Below are positions 37,819 through 45,524 of a DNA stretch of 45,594 nt, piece by piece. A program made the translations under genes and the position numbers. The first letter of the stretch is position 1. Every line of letters starts with the position of its first letter. The notes under the pieces were generated by a model. The model was not told the DNA's origin and ran no database searches. It saw nothing but the letters and a program-made list of their open reading frames with translations. Location: the IMG/VR virus record IMGVR_UViG_3300043395_003010, positions 1-45,594 of that record, one strand, 5' to 3'. Origin of the DNA: a virus.

Positions 37819-38711
37819 TCCCTTATGGGATAGTGTACCTGCTCACAAACACGGTGAGTAAAAAGGTTTACGTGGGGCAGACCACCAAGTCCTTGATGGC
37901 TAGGTGGGGGCAGCATGTGAGAGCAGCCAAGACCCACTCTCCAGCCCCCGTGCATAGGGCTATCAGGAAGCACCAAGCCGTGGCGTTCAAGGTAGAAATA
38001 CTGGAGCAGTGCCCAGATCAAAACATCCTGAACCAAGCCGAGGCTAGATGGATCGCCTTCTATCAAAGCGATCGATTGATCAGCGGGTATAACTGCACCA
38101 GCGGCGGGGATGTGGCGTACACTTTCACCACCGACGCCAAGAAACGAATCTCCGTTACACAGCGACGACGCCTCGCCGATCCGTGTGTCCGGCAGGCCAT
38201 GTCGGACCTCAGTCGCGCGCAGTGGCAGGACCCGTCCTTCCGTAAACTAAAGTCAGAGCAGGCATCGACCCAGTGGGCGACCCCCTCCATGCGCAGGATC
38301 CTGTCGGATAAACAGCGGGCTTATTTCGCAGCACACCCAGAAGCCAAAAATACCCTTAGCAATTACAACAAGTCCCCGGCTGGGCGAGAGGCCAAGTCCA
38401 AGTCACGCAAAGCCTTCTTTAAGGCAAACCCACAGGTTTGCGACACGTTCCGAGAGGTTCAGTTGGCACGTCAGCGTAAGCTCCACGGAGCGTCTAAGCC
38501 AGACCTTGTACTTGCTGCTATCGAAGCGGGGGCTGTCACATTAGACATCTCCATGGCTACAGGGCTACCCGTTCGCAGCGTGCGAGAAGTTCTCGGGCGC
38601 TATCAACGGAGAGGGTTGATCCGGTCTCGGGCACTGTTTCCCAATGAGCGGCCTGAAATTGAAGGAAACGCCAGGAATAGAACCCGCGTCTGGTTCAAGG
38701 AGAGTGAGTGA
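37815..38711 (+). CDS. GIY-YIG homing endonuclease
   Basis: 298 residues from ATG 37815. The N-terminus YGIVYLLTNTVSKKVYVGQT carries the GIY...YVG catalytic motif, and later residues KSLMARWGQH and EARWIAFYQS supply the Arg/Glu found in the family. The remainder is a series of basic repeats (SQxx..RRRLADP, SVTQRRR, AKSKSRKAFFKANP) typical of NUMOD-type DNA-binding modules, with a helix-turn-helix at AGAVTLDISMATGLPVRSV. It overlaps both neighbours (ATGA and TGATG), so it was fitted neatly between them. It would cut intron- or gene-free alleles at a specific site. Confidence 0.85.
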   Translation: MIPYGIVYLLTNTVSKKVYVGQTTKSLMARWGQHVRAAKTHSPAPVHRAIRKHQAVAFKVEILEQCPDQNILNQAEARWIAFYQSDRLISGYNCTSGGDVAYTFTTDAKKRISVTQRRRLADPCVRQAMSDLSRAQWQDPSFRKLKSEQASTQWATPSMRRILSDKQRAYFAAHPEAKNTLSNYNKSPAGREAKSKSRKAFFKANPQVCDTFREVQLARQRKLHGASKPDLVLAAIEAGAVTLDISMATGLPVRSVREVLGRYQRRGLIRSRALFPNERPEIEGNARNRTRVWFKESE

Positions 38712-39505
38712 TGCCCCGCGTCGCCGCAGTTCAGTTTGCTCCTATCTTTGGGGACAAGACGGCCAACCTTCGGCGCATGGCCCTGCTCGTTGCGGAGGCC
38801 GCCGGCAAGGGTGCCGAGCTGATCGTCTTCCCTGAGCTGGCGACGACGGGCTACTCGCTCATGGGCATGAACGACGCCGTGCGGTTCGGTGAGTTCATCG
38901 TCCCTGACGCCTTCGTCTACAACGTCGCGGACACGACGCCTCCTGTTGACCCGTGCCCAACGATGCGCGTGATGCGTGCTCTGGCCTTGAAGTACAAGGT
39001 CCACCTCGTCTGGGGCATGGTGGAGAACCAGGTCGGGACGGAGAACTACTACAATAGCCAGGTTTACCTCGGACCGGACCTCAAAATGGAGTCGTACCGC
39101 AAAGTCAACTTGTGGGGTAACGACTACTTATGGGCGCAAGAGGGTCGGGGGAATCCGCCAATCATCAACGCGATGTTCTCTACGGGGATGAAGCGCCTGG
39201 GCCTTCTGATCTGCCGTGATGTGCGCGACAAGAAGGACGACAACTGGAAGTCCTTTTACGAGAAGGGCGATGCAGACATCGTGGCGTTCTCCGCCAACTG
39301 GGGCGACGGTGGCTTCCCTGCGGTCGCGTGGATGGACTTCGCGAAGGAGAACAACGTGTCTCTCGTTGTCTCGAACCGCTACGGGCAGGAGACGTGCAAC
39401 AACTTCGGTGAAGGCGGCGTCTGCGTCGTCGAGCCCAAGGGGAAGGTCCACTGCGAAGGGCTCAAGTGGAACGCGGACTGCATCGTCTATGCGGAGATCC
39501 CGTGA
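38711..39505 (+). CDS. Nitrilase-superfamily hydrolase
   Basis: 264 residues from ATG 38711. It has the three catalytic positions of the carbon-nitrogen hydrolase fold: Glu in ELIVFPELATTGYS, Lys in ESYRKVNLWGNDYL, and Cys in RLGLLICRDVRDKK. It also has the usual MPRVAAVQFAPIFGDKTANL start. Members cleave amide or nitrile groups (ammonia release, carbamoylputrescine, or glutaminase in NAD synthesis), but the substrate cannot be told. In a phage it could act on nucleobase modification or NAD/polyamine metabolism. Codon use is more C/G-ending than in the neighbouring genes, hinting at later acquisition. Confidence 0.85.
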   Translation: MPRVAAVQFAPIFGDKTANLRRMALLVAEAAGKGAELIVFPELATTGYSLMGMNDAVRFGEFIVPDAFVYNVADTTPPVDPCPTMRVMRALALKYKVHLVWGMVENQVGTENYYNSQVYLGPDLKMESYRKVNLWGNDYLWAQEGRGNPPIINAMFSTGMKRLGLLICRDVRDKKDDNWKSFYEKGDADIVAFSANWGDGGFPAVAWMDFAKENNVSLVVSNRYGQETCNNFGEGGVCVVEPKGKVHCEGLKWNADCIVYAEIP

Positions 39506-39571
39506 AGCCCCGTTTCGTTGTACGCGGCTTTGCACAAGTGACCCAGGTCCCCTACGAATGATCGAGGCTGA

Positions 39572-39613
39572 GGCTGCCCAAGAAGTCGTCAGATGGCCTT
39601 CTTGGGCAAAGCC
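39572..39613. repeat. Inverted-repeat hairpin, copy D
   Basis: GCCCAAGAAG (39576-39585) and CTTCTTGGGC (39598-39607) form a 10-bp stem, with GGC and GCC around it. It lies between convergent genes and shares the TTGGGCAAAGCC arm with the other copies. It may also work as a transcription stop in both directions, though no T-run follows. Confidence 0.65.
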
Positions 39614-39614
39614 G

Positions 39615-39875
39615 TTAGTCGTCTTCGATGATGGTGAACACGAAGCGCTCTCCGTAGTCCCGCTGAAGCGCCTTAATGATCGAAGCGGGCGTCAAGATCT
39701 CGACGCTCGTTGGCCTAGGGTGTTCAGAGGGTCGGAGGACAATCTTTTCTAGGCACCCGAGTAACTTGCGAGGCCAATCGCAGGGGAGGGTCTTATAGTG
39801 TCCTTTCCTAACTTCAACGGCCACTACACGAATTGGATCGACAGGCGCCCTTTGGGCTTTCCGTATCGCGGTCAT
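39615..39875 (-). CDS. Small unknown protein
   Basis: 86 residues from the ATG at 39875, preceded on the - strand by GGGAGGG four bases away; a longer frame lacks a site. MTAIRKAQRAPVDPIRVVAV, then GHYKTLPCDWPRKLLGCL and SVEILTPASIIKALQRDYGE read as a mixed alpha/beta protein with two Cys. No family recognised. Downstream of the gene at 39928-40209 on the same strand with a 52-base gap. Confidence 0.55.
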   Translation of the reverse strand: MTAIRKAQRAPVDPIRVVAVEVRKGHYKTLPCDWPRKLLGCLEKIVLRPSEHPRPTSVEILTPASIIKALQRDYGERFVFTIIEDD

Positions 39876-39927
39876 GCTGCCCTCCCGAGCTACGGTTCTT
39901 CCGCTTGAAGCAACGGAATAGGAGGAA

Positions 39928-40209
39928 TTAACTTCGGCCCGGAGGCTTGAGAGGTAGTTTGCCTTCCCACAGAAGGGTAGTTGTCTGAGCACTTACGCGC
40001 TTAGGCGCGGGTCTTGGTGGCAAGGGCTTTCCGTGGAGGTCTAGGTCTGTGTAGCGCTTCTCGACCCAGAGACGCTGTTGCTTGGAGAGTCCGACCATCC
40101 TTCCTCTCTCCAGGTCATCGTACATATTTTGAAACGCTTTCCTCTCGCCCATTGTGAGCTTCTTGGTGCTGAGTAGGGCCCATAGCATCGTGAGGTCAGT
40201 CGGCTTCAT
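39928..40209 (-). CDS. Small unknown basic protein
   Basis: 93 residues from the ATG at 40209. TKKLTMGERKAFQNMYDDLE, then LSKQQRLWVEKRYTDLDL is helical and has the LSKxQRLWVExRY pattern common in small phage proteins, with a Pro/Lys-rich tail. Function unknown. Copy B of the structured element begins 15 bases before its start codon, on the other strand side, so the element's edge may carry its promoter. Confidence 0.55.
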   Translation of the reverse strand: MKPTDLTMLWALLSTKKLTMGERKAFQNMYDDLERGRMVGLSKQQRLWVEKRYTDLDLHGKPLPPRPAPKRVSAQTTTLLWEGKLPLKPPGRS

Positions 40210-40223
40210 CTGGTCCCACTACA

Positions 40224-40595
40224 CGGCTTTGCCCAAAAAGTCATTTGTGAAGACTTTCGAGGCTTCGGCCAGACTTCATCAACGTCTTAGATCTCTCAAC
40301 GAGATCTATTCCTCAGAAGTCGTGATACCCCGCCCCAGCCGAGCGGTACTGACCGTTTTTTACTGTTCTTTCAGAGTCCAGCTTCTCCCGCTTTGACTCC
40401 TAGACCCCTCAAAGGGGATCAACGATCTCATGTTGACGCTTCTCAGATTTTACCCCACAGAAGACTTCCCGTGGGAACCAGATACCTTCTCAAATCAACG
40501 ATCGTCCCCGGAGGAAATACGTCAAACCTCCAGGTAACCCACCCCTCTAAAGGGACACACGGGGGATGCCAAGAAAGACTTTTTGGGCTTTGTCC
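40224..40595 (+). ncRNA. Structured inverted-repeat element, copy B
   Basis: The left arm CGGCTTTGCCCAAAAAGTC (40224-40242) equals that of copy A; the right arm GACTTTTTGGGC (40577-40588) is its exact 12-base inverse. The first half corresponds base by base to copy C (opposite strand): GGCTTCGGCC, ACTTCATCAACG, then hairpin AGATCTC/GAGATCT (40289-40307) within GACTTC/GAAGTC (40272-40321), then ACCCCGCCCCAGCCG and GACCGTTTTTTAC. Copy C has GGGGAG/CTCCCC at the same hairpin. More hairpins follow, such as CCCCT/AGGGG and GGAGG/CCTCC. No coding frame of note. Candidate non-coding RNA. Confidence 0.65.
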
Positions 40596-40650
40596 GGTAA
40601 GTCCCGGTTGTCCGCCAAATGGCGGAGCTGCCTGAAAGATGCTCTGAGCG

Positions 40651-40693
40651 GGCTTTGCCCAAAGAGTGTGCCAAAGGATTTATCAGGCAAAGC
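40651..40693. repeat. Inverted-repeat hairpin, copy E
   Basis: GCTTTGCC (40652-40659) pairs with GGCAAAGC (40686-40693) in the gap between copy B and the gene at 40726. GGCTTTGCCCAAAGAGTG continues the family arm. Between copies B and E there is another small stem, CCGCC/GGCGG (40612-40625). Confidence 0.55.
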
Positions 40694-40725
40694 GTCTCTT
40701 TTGGTGTAGCTTTCACGGACGGGCA

Positions 40726-41244
40726 ATGCTCATCGACTTCACAGGTCGGTCAGTTCGGGTCGACGCTACAGATCGACCCTACATGCTGACGCTTCGAGCA
40801 GCCTCCTCACAGGATTTCTCTGCTCAAGTTGTCCAGGGTGTGCATGATGATAGGGGTCGTGTGGATGGCGGGCTTCTTCCCGATGAGGAATGGGAAGACG
40901 ACGACAGGACCACCTTCAAACGCTTTCGTGAGTGGTCTTTATGGCAGGGTGTTTTCGATGATCTGCCCTACGACGGAAAGTACACCTTTACCGTCGAGAG
41001 CGCCTATTTGATTGACGGAGAGAGTGATCCCCTTCTACGAGTCGTTGAGATCTCACTGAGCCCCACCAGGTCGAGCTGGGAGCTTGAGTTGAAGGTCATC
41101 CGGGATGACGAAGAGCCCGTGTCCCTTCTCCTATTTGTCGAGGATTATGATCCCGCAATGAGGCCCGAAGAAGAGTACGTGGAGCCACATCAAGGGGAGG
41201 CGTCGCTGGAACTTACGTGCTTCGAGCGCCTTTTCGATGACTGA
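40726..41244 (+). CDS. Unknown acidic protein
   Basis: 172 residues from ATG 40726; the longer frame begins in copy E. Strand-rich (FTGRSVRVDATDRPYMLTLR, RSSWELELKVIRDDEEPVSL) and acidic (DEEWEDDDRTTF). No motif recognised. It ends before a strong hairpin and converges with a lysine-rich peptide gene on the other strand. An upstream TTTTGGTGTAG shares the GGTGTA sequence but lacks a paired stem. Confidence 0.55.
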   Translation: MLIDFTGRSVRVDATDRPYMLTLRAASSQDFSAQVVQGVHDDRGRVDGGLLPDEEWEDDDRTTFKRFREWSLWQGVFDDLPYDGKYTFTVESAYLIDGESDPLLRVVEISLSPTRSSWELELKVIRDDEEPVSLLLFVEDYDPAMRPEEEYVEPHQGEASLELTCFERLFDD

Positions 41245-41253
41245 TGGAATGGT

Positions 41254-41282
41254 GAAGGCCCGGAGGGACCCTCCGGGCCTTC
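41254..41282. terminator. 13-bp hairpin between convergent genes
   Basis: GAAGGCCCGGAGG and CCTCCGGGCCTTC pair perfectly with a three-base loop. It is a GC-rich bidirectional terminator candidate, without a long T-run, between the gene ending at 41244 and the - peptide gene ending at 41320. Confidence 0.75.
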
Positions 41283-41319
41283 GATGAACTTCCGCTGCGC
41301 GGTAGGTTCTTTTGCCGAG

Positions 41320-41481
41320 TCAGCCCTTCCGAGTGGCGGCTGTCTTGGCGGCTGTCTTCTTTGCCGGGGCCTTGGCGACCTTACTGGCCTTCTTCGTGGT
41401 CTTGACCGTGGTCTTCTCCGTCGTAGCTTTCGCCGCCGTCTTCTTCGGGGCCGACTTGGAGGCCCCCTTCTTTGCAACCAT
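41320..41481 (-). CDS. Histone H1-like lysine/alanine-rich peptide
   Basis: 53 residues from the ATG at 41481, preceded on the - strand by GGGAGG seven bases away. The whole peptide is built of AKK/TAAK units (MVAKKGASKSAPKKTAAKAT, KTTKKASKVAKAPAKKTAAK, ending TRKG), like bacterial histone-H1-like proteins and HU tails. It should bind DNA through charge, and may compact or package phage DNA. The other frames here are arginine-rich shadows. Confidence 0.7.
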   Translation of the reverse strand: MVAKKGASKSAPKKTAAKATTEKTTVKTTKKASKVAKAPAKKTAAKTAATRKG

Positions 41482-41556
41482 AGCAACCTCCCATACGGGT
41501 CTGAATCCGATCTATTCGGATACTGAAGGTAACTCCATAACTGATCTCACACCACG

Positions 41557-41764
41557 TCAAGACAAATCGTTACCCTTCACGTACGATTTGAACCCCTTGG
41601 AGTTAGGATTCCTAGTCCCCGTTCTCACCGTCCGGCCAGGCTTTCGCTTCCAGCGGTTGTGCTCCCGTGCGCTCATCTCGGCACGGGCTCGGTTCATGGT
41701 CGCACGGATGGAACCTTTGGATACCCCGCGTTCATTCGCTACTTCTGACGTAGTGAGACACCAT
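41557..41764 (-). pseudogene. Frameshifted small helix-turn-helix gene
   Basis: An ATG at 41764 overlaps the endolysin stop (TGATG) but its frame ends after ten codons. The other frame, without a start of its own, reads LTTSEVANERGVSKGSIRAT, a clear helix-turn-helix, then MNRARAEMSAREHNRWKRKP and a basic tail to TGA at 41557. A gain of one or loss of two bases near the start would join them. Alternatively a 46-residue peptide starts at the ATG at 41697, or UGA readthrough appends it to the endolysin. Could also be a sequencing error. Confidence 0.45.
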
Positions 41765-42561
41765 CAATCGACTTCGGCCAGCTCGAAGTGCATTCCGTCG
41801 GCACGTCCCTTTCCTTTGTATCCGAAATGCCCACCCCAAAAGAACCCGAGAGAGTTCGCGATGGGGACCAGCTTACGAACAGACCCTCGGTGGCCTACAA
41901 GAGCGGGTTGAGAACCTAGAGGGTTCCACGCGACGTTAATGTCAAAAGCACTGGCAAAGGCATGGTTGGATAAATAAGTCCTGGAACCTCGAACGAATCG
42001 CGGGGCATAGGATCCCCCCCACGAGAGCACGAGGTCAATGAGGCCCGCCTGCTGCCACGCATTGAAGAGGGTCGTGAGGTGCTTTACGCCGTGCTTGTGG
42101 AAGAGGACCGAGCCGTCATGAGGAGCCCCCGGGACCCCCGCGAGCTGCGGAATGAGAACGCGGGAGACGTTGGTGTTATACCAGTTATCAGTAAGCCGGA
42201 TGGCCTCAGGGTTGCCCGCTGTCGGAGCCGGGACAAACGTGAACCTCCCGAAGGCTTTTGCCCGCGCCTCCGTGGAAATAAGAGGCTGAAGAGCTGGCGG
42301 CGGAGGCCAGTCTGGGCCCTCTTCTGCAACACTCGGGTCTGCAACGACGGGAAGGCCCAGGGAAATCGCGACCCCGAGCGTCTTGTTCCCGACCACCCCA
42401 TCTGCTACAAGGCCGTTCGCTGCCTGAAAGGCTTTCGTTGCGTCGTTCGTAGCGCGGTCGAAAACGCCGTTCACTTCACCCGGGTAGAAGCCCAAGCCGG
42501 TCAGGAACGTTTCCCAGAGCCGGACATCTTCACCGCTCGCCCCCTCCCGAATAACTCGCAT
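41764..42561 (-). CDS. Endolysin: peptidoglycan-binding domain plus M15 peptidase
   Basis: 265 residues from the ATG at 42561, preceded by AAGGAGG. Residues 3-65 form a PG_binding_1 domain (GEDVRLWETFLTGLGFYPGE, VNGVFDRATNDATKAFQ, VADGVVGNKTLG). A Pro-rich linker leads to a VanY/M15-type D-Ala-D-Ala peptidase domain with LSNHAFASAFDINVAWNPLG (zinc-binding His and Asp) and GRADGMHFELAE (second His). It would cut peptide bonds in peptidoglycan for lysis. No signal peptide is visible, so a holin or other export is needed. Confidence 0.88.
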   Translation of the reverse strand: MRVIREGASGEDVRLWETFLTGLGFYPGEVNGVFDRATNDATKAFQAANGLVADGVVGNKTLGVAISLGLPVVADPSVAEEGPDWPPPPALQPLISTEARAKAFGRFTFVPAPTAGNPEAIRLTDNWYNTNVSRVLIPQLAGVPGAPHDGSVLFHKHGVKHLTTLFNAWQQAGLIDLVLSWGGSYAPRFVRGSRTYLSNHAFASAFDINVAWNPLGSQPALVGHRGSVRKLVPIANSLGFFWGGHFGYKGKGRADGMHFELAEVD

Positions 42562-42674
42562 GGGAACCTCCTTAAGAGGGGCTCCACAATTGTGTTTTAT
42601 GCGGAGTTTTCAAGTTGTCCGCAAGGGCCCTTTTCTTGGGCTCGCCGCGGAACCCTCGGTGTAATCAGGAGAGC

Positions 42675-43016
42675 ATGAAGAAGAACCCCTCATCCGGTAA
42701 GGCTCGTATCCAAGCATTCCCCGAGGAAGTTGTGGAGATCTACAGGGCCCTTGTCGAAGAAGGGAACTCTAATGATCGCGAAGAACTTCTAGAATCGCTG
42801 GCCCAGACGTTTGCAGGTGAAGTCTCGCGGACAGATGTGACCCTTCCCGAGTCCTTGCACACGCTTCTGGAGCGTTTGGACGCGGCTCGTTTGGCCTTTG
42901 ATCAGGCCGCTCTCAGGCTCGGCCGCGCGCTTCTTCCGGGGCTCGCTCAGTTTGTCTCACAGATGGATGACAAGGCCCTGGAGCTTCCGCGCAAGCTGGA
43001 TAAGACCGCAAACTAG
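42675..43016 (+). CDS. Small helical protein
   Basis: 113 residues from ATG 42675 with AGGAGAG upstream; CGGTGTAAT lies just before (42659) without a clear stem. Helical throughout (PEEVVEIYRALVEEGNSNDR, LHTLLERLDAARLAFDQAAL, ending LDKTAN). No motif recognised. It ends one base before the stop of the - gene, so the two are convergent without a terminator. Confidence 0.55.
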   Translation: MKKNPSSGKARIQAFPEEVVEIYRALVEEGNSNDREELLESLAQTFAGEVSRTDVTLPESLHTLLERLDAARLAFDQAALRLGRALLPGLAQFVSQMDDKALELPRKLDKTAN

Positions 43017-43691
43017 CTAGTCGAGAGGCCCCATCCCACCGATGAGCCGATCTCGGAGCGTTGGCACGCGCACGGGTTGTTGAGGGGCCGCCTCCACCCG
43101 TGTTGATATCGGAGGGGCCGGGGGCATTTCGGCCAGGGCCATTTCTCTTTGAGCCTGTTGCCGAGCTGCCGCCCGGACCTCAGCAATCGTCATCCCACGA
43201 TCGGCTACCCCTCGGCCAACGTAGTCCCCATCCTCCACGATGGCGCCTCGCGGAACGAACGGGTACCTTGAAGGTGGCGGGGGTCTATCTACCCTGAACC
43301 TAGGGCTCGTACGACTCGCCTGGATGTCTGGTACTTCGATGCCGTCGAGCCCGAACTCGATGCCGAAGTCGTCCGCAGGTACGTCCTCGATGCCTTGCCT
43401 CCAAAGTCGTTCCAGACCTTCGCCCGTTGTTTCCGCGGTGCGTGCCATCGCCGTTACGCCCCGAAGGGAAGGCGTCTGCATGGCCCTAACCTCTTCGAGT
43501 GTGGCCTCGGACATAAGGTATTCAATAGGGAGGTCTGGTAGTTCTTCCGGGGCTTGGTGTTCCGCGTGCGTAGCCTTTGTCGCGAGGAGCGCACGAAGAC
43601 TGCCCTCAAGACAAGAGCATCCTCCGTAGGCGCCGTCTACGTCGTAAACGGGTAATGAACAGCGAGAGCACCAATCGACCTGTGTGGGCAT
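43017..43691 (-). CDS. Zinc-ribbon, proline-rich unknown protein
   Basis: 224 residues from the ATG at 43691, without an obvious ribosome-binding site. The N-terminus has WCSRCSLPV...GGCSCLEG, a small two-CxC/CxxC metal-binding element. The middle is helical (SEATLEEVRAMQTPSLRGVT) and the C-terminal half Pro/Arg-rich, probably disordered, ending TLRDRLIGGMGPLD. No family recognised. Possibly virion- or scaffold-associated, like other phage zinc-ribbon proteins. Confidence 0.6.
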   Translation of the reverse strand: MPTQVDWCSRCSLPVYDVDGAYGGCSCLEGSLRALLATKATHAEHQAPEELPDLPIEYLMSEATLEEVRAMQTPSLRGVTAMARTAETTGEGLERLWRQGIEDVPADDFGIEFGLDGIEVPDIQASRTSPRFRVDRPPPPSRYPFVPRGAIVEDGDYVGRGVADRGMTIAEVRAAARQQAQREMALAEMPPAPPISTRVEAAPQQPVRVPTLRDRLIGGMGPLD

Positions 43692-43722
43692 GGCTAACTA
43701 ATGGTTCGGGGTAGGCATTTAC

Positions 43723-44616
43723 TCAACGCTTCAGCCAAGTCCCGCCCTCCCGATTGTACCACTGAAGTGCCCAACCGTCGGAGTAAGCGCCCCCGGGCTT
43801 CTTGAACCGTTTGCGAGATTCACTCAGCGCTTTTTCCCAGAGCGCTGGATCAGAGGGTATGCTGGCGCCTGTCCCGACTTTTTGCGTTGCATACCGGAGG
43901 AGAACCTTCTCGACAATTGATAAGCGTTTCGGTCGAAGAGGATCCTGTTGGCTTACTACTTTTGCACGCGCCTTCGGAGGTGTCAGGGTTTGCGGGCCCC
44001 CCTCCACGTCATGACCGCGTAACATCGCAATCCGAATGAACCCCTCGAAGGTGGCCTTCTTGAGGTTGGCGGCGGCCTGTCCCTTGTTTCCGAGAGACAG
44101 GGGAGCTGTCATCACGATACGCTCATCGGCATTGTCACCGCCCCAAAGAACAATCTCGTGCGCCCCCCAGGTGACCACGGGGAAATGTTTGTCCACGGCA
44201 TTATCCGTGTGCACCGTGGGATCGTTGGCGTAAGCCAACGTGACATGCGGGCAGAACTCCTTAAACCTCTTTGAATACGGGATACCCGCCTTGTCGAAGG
44301 CTGCCCGCAGTCGCATGTGGAGGTCCTGGACTTCGTTGGAGTCGATACGGCAAATGACGGGTACGGTCTTGTGTTCCGGATGCGGGGGGAAGGTCGTGAC
44401 GTGGGAGGTTTGGACCGTGAATGGTCTGGTCGCGGACGCCACCTCGACCAGAGGCTCCAGTGCGGCGGCCACGTTTTCGAGGGGCATCTCCTCGCCCAAG
44501 TTCAGAAGCGTGATGTGGTAGGCACTTACGGGTTCAGGGTCCCCGAAGTCTCCGTAGTCGATCGTAGACAGCAAACGCGCCGTCTCGGGAGGTACACGAA
44601 GTCCTACAAACGCCAT
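43723..44616 (-). CDS. 2H phosphoesterase (LigT-like) with DUF5872-like C-terminus
   Basis: 297 residues from the ATG at 44616; the frame extends further upstream but over another gene. The first 190 residues have the two HxT motifs of 2H phosphoesterases, SAYHITLLNLG near residue 40 and FCPHVTLAYANDP near residue 120, with YxT/L spacing of LigT-type enzymes. The C-terminus, SDPALWEKALSESRKRFKKP followed by SDGWALQWYNREGG, matches a short domain common in phages and giant viruses. 2H enzymes cut 2'-5' or cyclic phosphodiesters, and phage relatives can break cyclic-nucleotide defence signals. An anti-defence role is possible, not shown. Confidence 0.78.
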   Translation of the reverse strand: MAFVGLRVPPETARLLSTIDYGDFGDPEPVSAYHITLLNLGEEMPLENVAAALEPLVEVASATRPFTVQTSHVTTFPPHPEHKTVPVICRIDSNEVQDLHMRLRAAFDKAGIPYSKRFKEFCPHVTLAYANDPTVHTDNAVDKHFPVVTWGAHEIVLWGGDNADERIVMTAPLSLGNKGQAAANLKKATFEGFIRIAMLRGHDVEGGPQTLTPPKARAKVVSQQDPLRPKRLSIVEKVLLRYATQKVGTGASIPSDPALWEKALSESRKRFKKPGGAYSDGWALQWYNREGGTWLKR

Positions 44617-44677
44617 GAGTGCTGATCGCTCCTGTCTACAAGGATCCTCTAAAGAAACTTCATGGACGAGAGGCCCT

Positions 44678-45469
44678 ATGGCGAGAGATGTGGTACTGTC
44701 GGCGTTTGCCTGTTCTACGATGGCTCCCTGCGGAAAGTGGGCGAAGGAGCTATTCCGGGAGGAGCCCTTAGTTCTCACCGTTCCCGGCTCGGGCGGCGAT
44801 TTCATTAAGAGGGGGCGTGAATGGGCGGCCACGGGGGATGCTTTTCGGGCTGCGCTGAAAGAACTGGCTCCCCAACACAAGAACATCGAGATCCACAGGC
44901 GAGCGCTCGTCACCTTCAGTGCCGGGTGGCAGCTAGGGGATGAGATTCTCAAATCGAAGGCTGATCGCGAAGCCCTGGATAGCTATTTAGTGGAGGATGG
45001 CATCCACACGAAGGGCCTCGATCATTGGATTAAGTTCGCGATGCGGGCGGGCCGATCAGAGGCCCTCATGGTCATGGCTCACACGCAGATCGTGCCCCCG
45101 TTCATCTCGACAAAGGAGACCAATACCACCGTCTTCAATGAAGCCGTGGCGCGTCTCGGGGCCAACGCCAACCCCTACGGTGTTGAGCCAGAGTGCATGA
45201 CGAAGCCTAAGTTTCCAGCAGAGGGAGTCTCAATTCGGAGCGGCAACCCCCCTACAACAAGGAAGTGGACTGCGGACCCCCTTGTTGCCTCCGAGTGGAA
45301 GGGAGATCTCTTCCGTTTCGAGTACGAAGGGAAAGACGGTCCTTCACATATGTATATTGCATGGCATGTAGCGCCGCGCCTATGGCAGATGCTTGCGACG
45401 CGGTGGAACGTCATCGCGATTCCGACGATTGAGATCACGGGCGGTGATAAGCCCGTGGGCGAGGCGTGA
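44678..45469 (+). CDS. Alpha/beta-hydrolase-like protein
   Basis: 263 residues from ATG 44678 (GAGAGG upstream); GTG/ATG codons further up overlap the - gene. LVLTVPGSGGDFIKRG resembles an oxyanion strand-loop. RALVTFSAGWQLGDEIL has the nucleophile Ser in F-S-A-G-W, SYLVEDGIHTKGLDHW supplies an Asp/His position, and ALMVMAHTQIVPPFISTKET the His. The same arrangement occurs in predicted hydrolases I recall from environmental bacteria and phages. Substrate unknown; it may act as an esterase on the cell envelope or be virion-associated. Confidence 0.6.
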   Translation: MARDVVLSAFACSTMAPCGKWAKELFREEPLVLTVPGSGGDFIKRGREWAATGDAFRAALKELAPQHKNIEIHRRALVTFSAGWQLGDEILKSKADREALDSYLVEDGIHTKGLDHWIKFAMRAGRSEALMVMAHTQIVPPFISTKETNTTVFNEAVARLGANANPYGVEPECMTKPKFPAEGVSIRSGNPPTTRKWTADPLVASEWKGDLFRFEYEGKDGPSHMYIAWHVAPRLWQMLATRWNVIAIPTIEITGGDKPVGEA

Positions 45470-45524
45470 TTGTTTAAAAAACGCTATTGTTAGCTCTTAT
45501 GCAGAACTACCTGGAGGTGCCGCC

